Shown here one piece after another: positions 62,694 through 64,000 of a stretch of DNA of 64,000 nt. The stretch is taken from assembly GCA_030704615.1 (NCBI GenBank), contig CM060733.1:74004907-74068906 (forward strand). Reading direction: 5' to 3'. The first letter of the stretch is position 1. Each line of letters opens with the position of its first letter. The position numbers and the translations under genes were made by a program. The notes beneath the pieces were generated by a model, which was given only the letters and a program-made list of their open reading frames with translations, did not search any database and was not told the origin of the DNA. Origin of the DNA: Takakia lepidozioides (Eukaryota > Streptophyta > Takakiopsida > Takakiales > Takakiaceae).

Positions 62694-64000
62694 GGACTGC
62701 TCCGGTATAAGCAAAAGCGTCTCTACGTGCCGAAGGGAGGGATCAGAGACAGCCTCTTGAGAGAATGCCATGATAGCCCGTTTGCGGGCCACGGCGGAGC
62801 CAAGCGCACTGCGGCACTCTTGAAGAAAGAGTATTTCTGGCCCAAACTGAGGGAGGAGGCAGAGGAGTATGTCAAGACATGCACCACATGCCAACAAAAC
62901 CGGAGCGAGTACAAAAAGCAAGCGGGGCTGTTACAACCCTTGCCGATTCCAGAGGGGACTTGGGAAAGTGTCTCGATGGATTTCATGACTGCTATGCCGC
63001 TGTCAAAAGGATTCGATGCAATCATGGTGGTGGTGGATAGGTTCAGTAAAATGGGCCATTTCATCCCCACTAAGGAGACGGCAACGGCGCAGGAGACAGG
63101 GCGACTTTACTTCGCCCACGTCTTAAAGCATCATGGAGTCCCGAAGGATATTGTCTCGGACCGCGATCCAAAGTTTACGAGTAAATTTTGGAGGGCACTT
63201 TGGAAGAAGATGGGGACGAGGCTGAAGATGAGCACCGCCTTCCGACCTACGACCGACGGCCAAACAGAAAGAGTGAATTCCGTAGTGAAGCAGATCTTGC
63301 GGAATTACGTGTCAGCAGACCAAACAGACTGGGTGGAACACTTAGACGCGGTAGAGTTCTGTTATAATAACACAGAACACTCACAACGGGAGTTTCCCCT
63401 TTTGTATTGGTCTATGGAAAAGCACCTCTGGTGCCGACAAGTTGGGCCGCCCAGGACGTTGAGGAACCGACAGTAGCGGCGGTACTGGAAGAACGCGAGC
63501 GTTTGTTGAAGCTCGCAAAGTACAACATTGCCAAAGCCAGGAAACGGTATGAAAGGCAGGCGAATCGGAAGCGGAGGGAAGTGAAGTTTGAGGCAAGCAC
63601 AGAGGTCTGGTTGAACATCAAGAATTTCTGACTACCTCCGGAAGTGAGTCCGAAGTTCGTACCTCCGTATGCGGGACCTTTTCGCATTCGGAAGGTTATG
63701 AATGAGGATGTGTATGAATTGGAGCTGCCGGCAAACAGCAAGGTGCACCCAGTATTCCATGTCTCCCTTTTGAAGCCTTACTTCAAAGATGAAGCGCGTC
63801 CGAATCGGCATCAAGTGTTGCGTCCGCCACCTATGCTGTTGGATCATGAGAATGAACCTGAGTACGAGGTGGAGGCAATACTTAAGTCGAGGAGGTTCAG
63901 GAACCGAGAAACGGAGTATCTCGTCAAATGGAAGGGCTATCATCAGGTGGAGGCATCTTGGGTGCATGCCTCAGAAATGGGAAACGCATCCGAGGCGGTC
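62694..64000 (+). pseudogene. pol: R1 integrase and chromodomain, cut by window end
   Basis: Continuation of R1 pol after R2. The zinc domain is intact here (ECHDSPFAGHGGAKRTAALL...CTTCQQNRSEY), followed by SVSMDFMTAMPL, IVSDRDPKF and TERVNSVVKQILRNY. A frameshift near 63390 and a TGA at 63629 (R2 has CGA-containing sequence) break the frame. The chromodomain EYEVEAILKSRRFRN, EYLVKWKGYH, ASWVHASEM runs to the window edge. Confidence 0.83.

Larger units (their letters stand above)
51082..64000 (+). mobile_element. R1: Ty3/gypsy chromodomain element, runs off the window
   Basis: It is inserted in the 5' exon of A copy 4. It has a 5' LTR, primer site, gag, protease and RT; it is interrupted by a solo LTR (54195-54901) and by R2 (55721-62693). 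It resumes with integrase and chromodomain to the window end. The 3' LTR is outside. Many stops and frameshifts make it inactive. Confidence 0.87.

Overview
The window is eukaryotic. Bases 1-2500 are plastid DNA: the 3' part of the rpl2 group II intron, rpl2 exon 2, rps19, rpl22 and rps3 in the usual plastid order. A run of exactly 500 N (2501-3000) follows, so the plastid segment may be an assembly join rather than a true nuclear insertion. The remaining 61 kb is nuclear, repeat-rich DNA with spliceosomal introns. Retained plastid rpl22, an intron-bearing rpl2 and dense Ty3/gypsy plus giant DNA elements suggest a streptophyte. A charophyte alga such as Chara is my best guess, not a proven assignment. 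No host gene of clear function is present.

From 3 kb to 51 kb the window holds copies of one large element family that I do not recognise. It carries three gene types. T is a Cys/His-rich, MULE-like DDE transposase with a C-terminal SWIM zinc finger. A is a multi-exon gene: a basic disordered N-terminus, a ParB/sulfiredoxin-like domain with a DGNHR motif, then a permuted (beta-order) DNA amino-methyltransferase-like domain. B is a roughly 190-residue protein of unknown function. T copies lie at 4575-6478, 8416-12015, 30684-31100 and 41530-42936. A copies lie at 3001-3063, 14179-17937, 33535-35430 and 46472-51081, with a doubtful one at 40803-41128. B copies lie at 29440-30005, 38358-38921, 43429-43991 and 44547-45125. 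Between and inside these genes are tandem arrays built on palindromes, mostly with a CGGCGCCG or GCGGYRCCGC core. Element ends carry clustered CATGAGC repeats.

The best-preserved element, E1 (about 7573-39400), has T leftward, a palindrome array, A rightward and B rightward. Between A and B it is split by about 20 kb of nested LTR elements. A 2.4 kb solo LTR (O) is itself split by a full Ty3/gypsy element (L1, 19415-37036), whose 3' LTR is split by another element of the T/A/B family (E5, 28631-35485). An inverted copy of the A-B junction at 42965-44405 lacks the solo LTR and serves as the empty site.

From 51082 to the window end lies a second Ty3/gypsy lineage, with an integrase followed by a chromodomain. 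R1 is inserted in the 5' exon of the fourth A copy. R1 is interrupted by a solo LTR (54195-54901) and by a complete sister element R2 (55721-62693).

Most long reading frames carry single-base frameshifts or stops, many in homopolymers, including the plastid genes. Real decay and uncorrected sequencing error cannot be separated from this sequence alone. Coordinates of exons and domains in these broken genes come from comparing the copies within the window.
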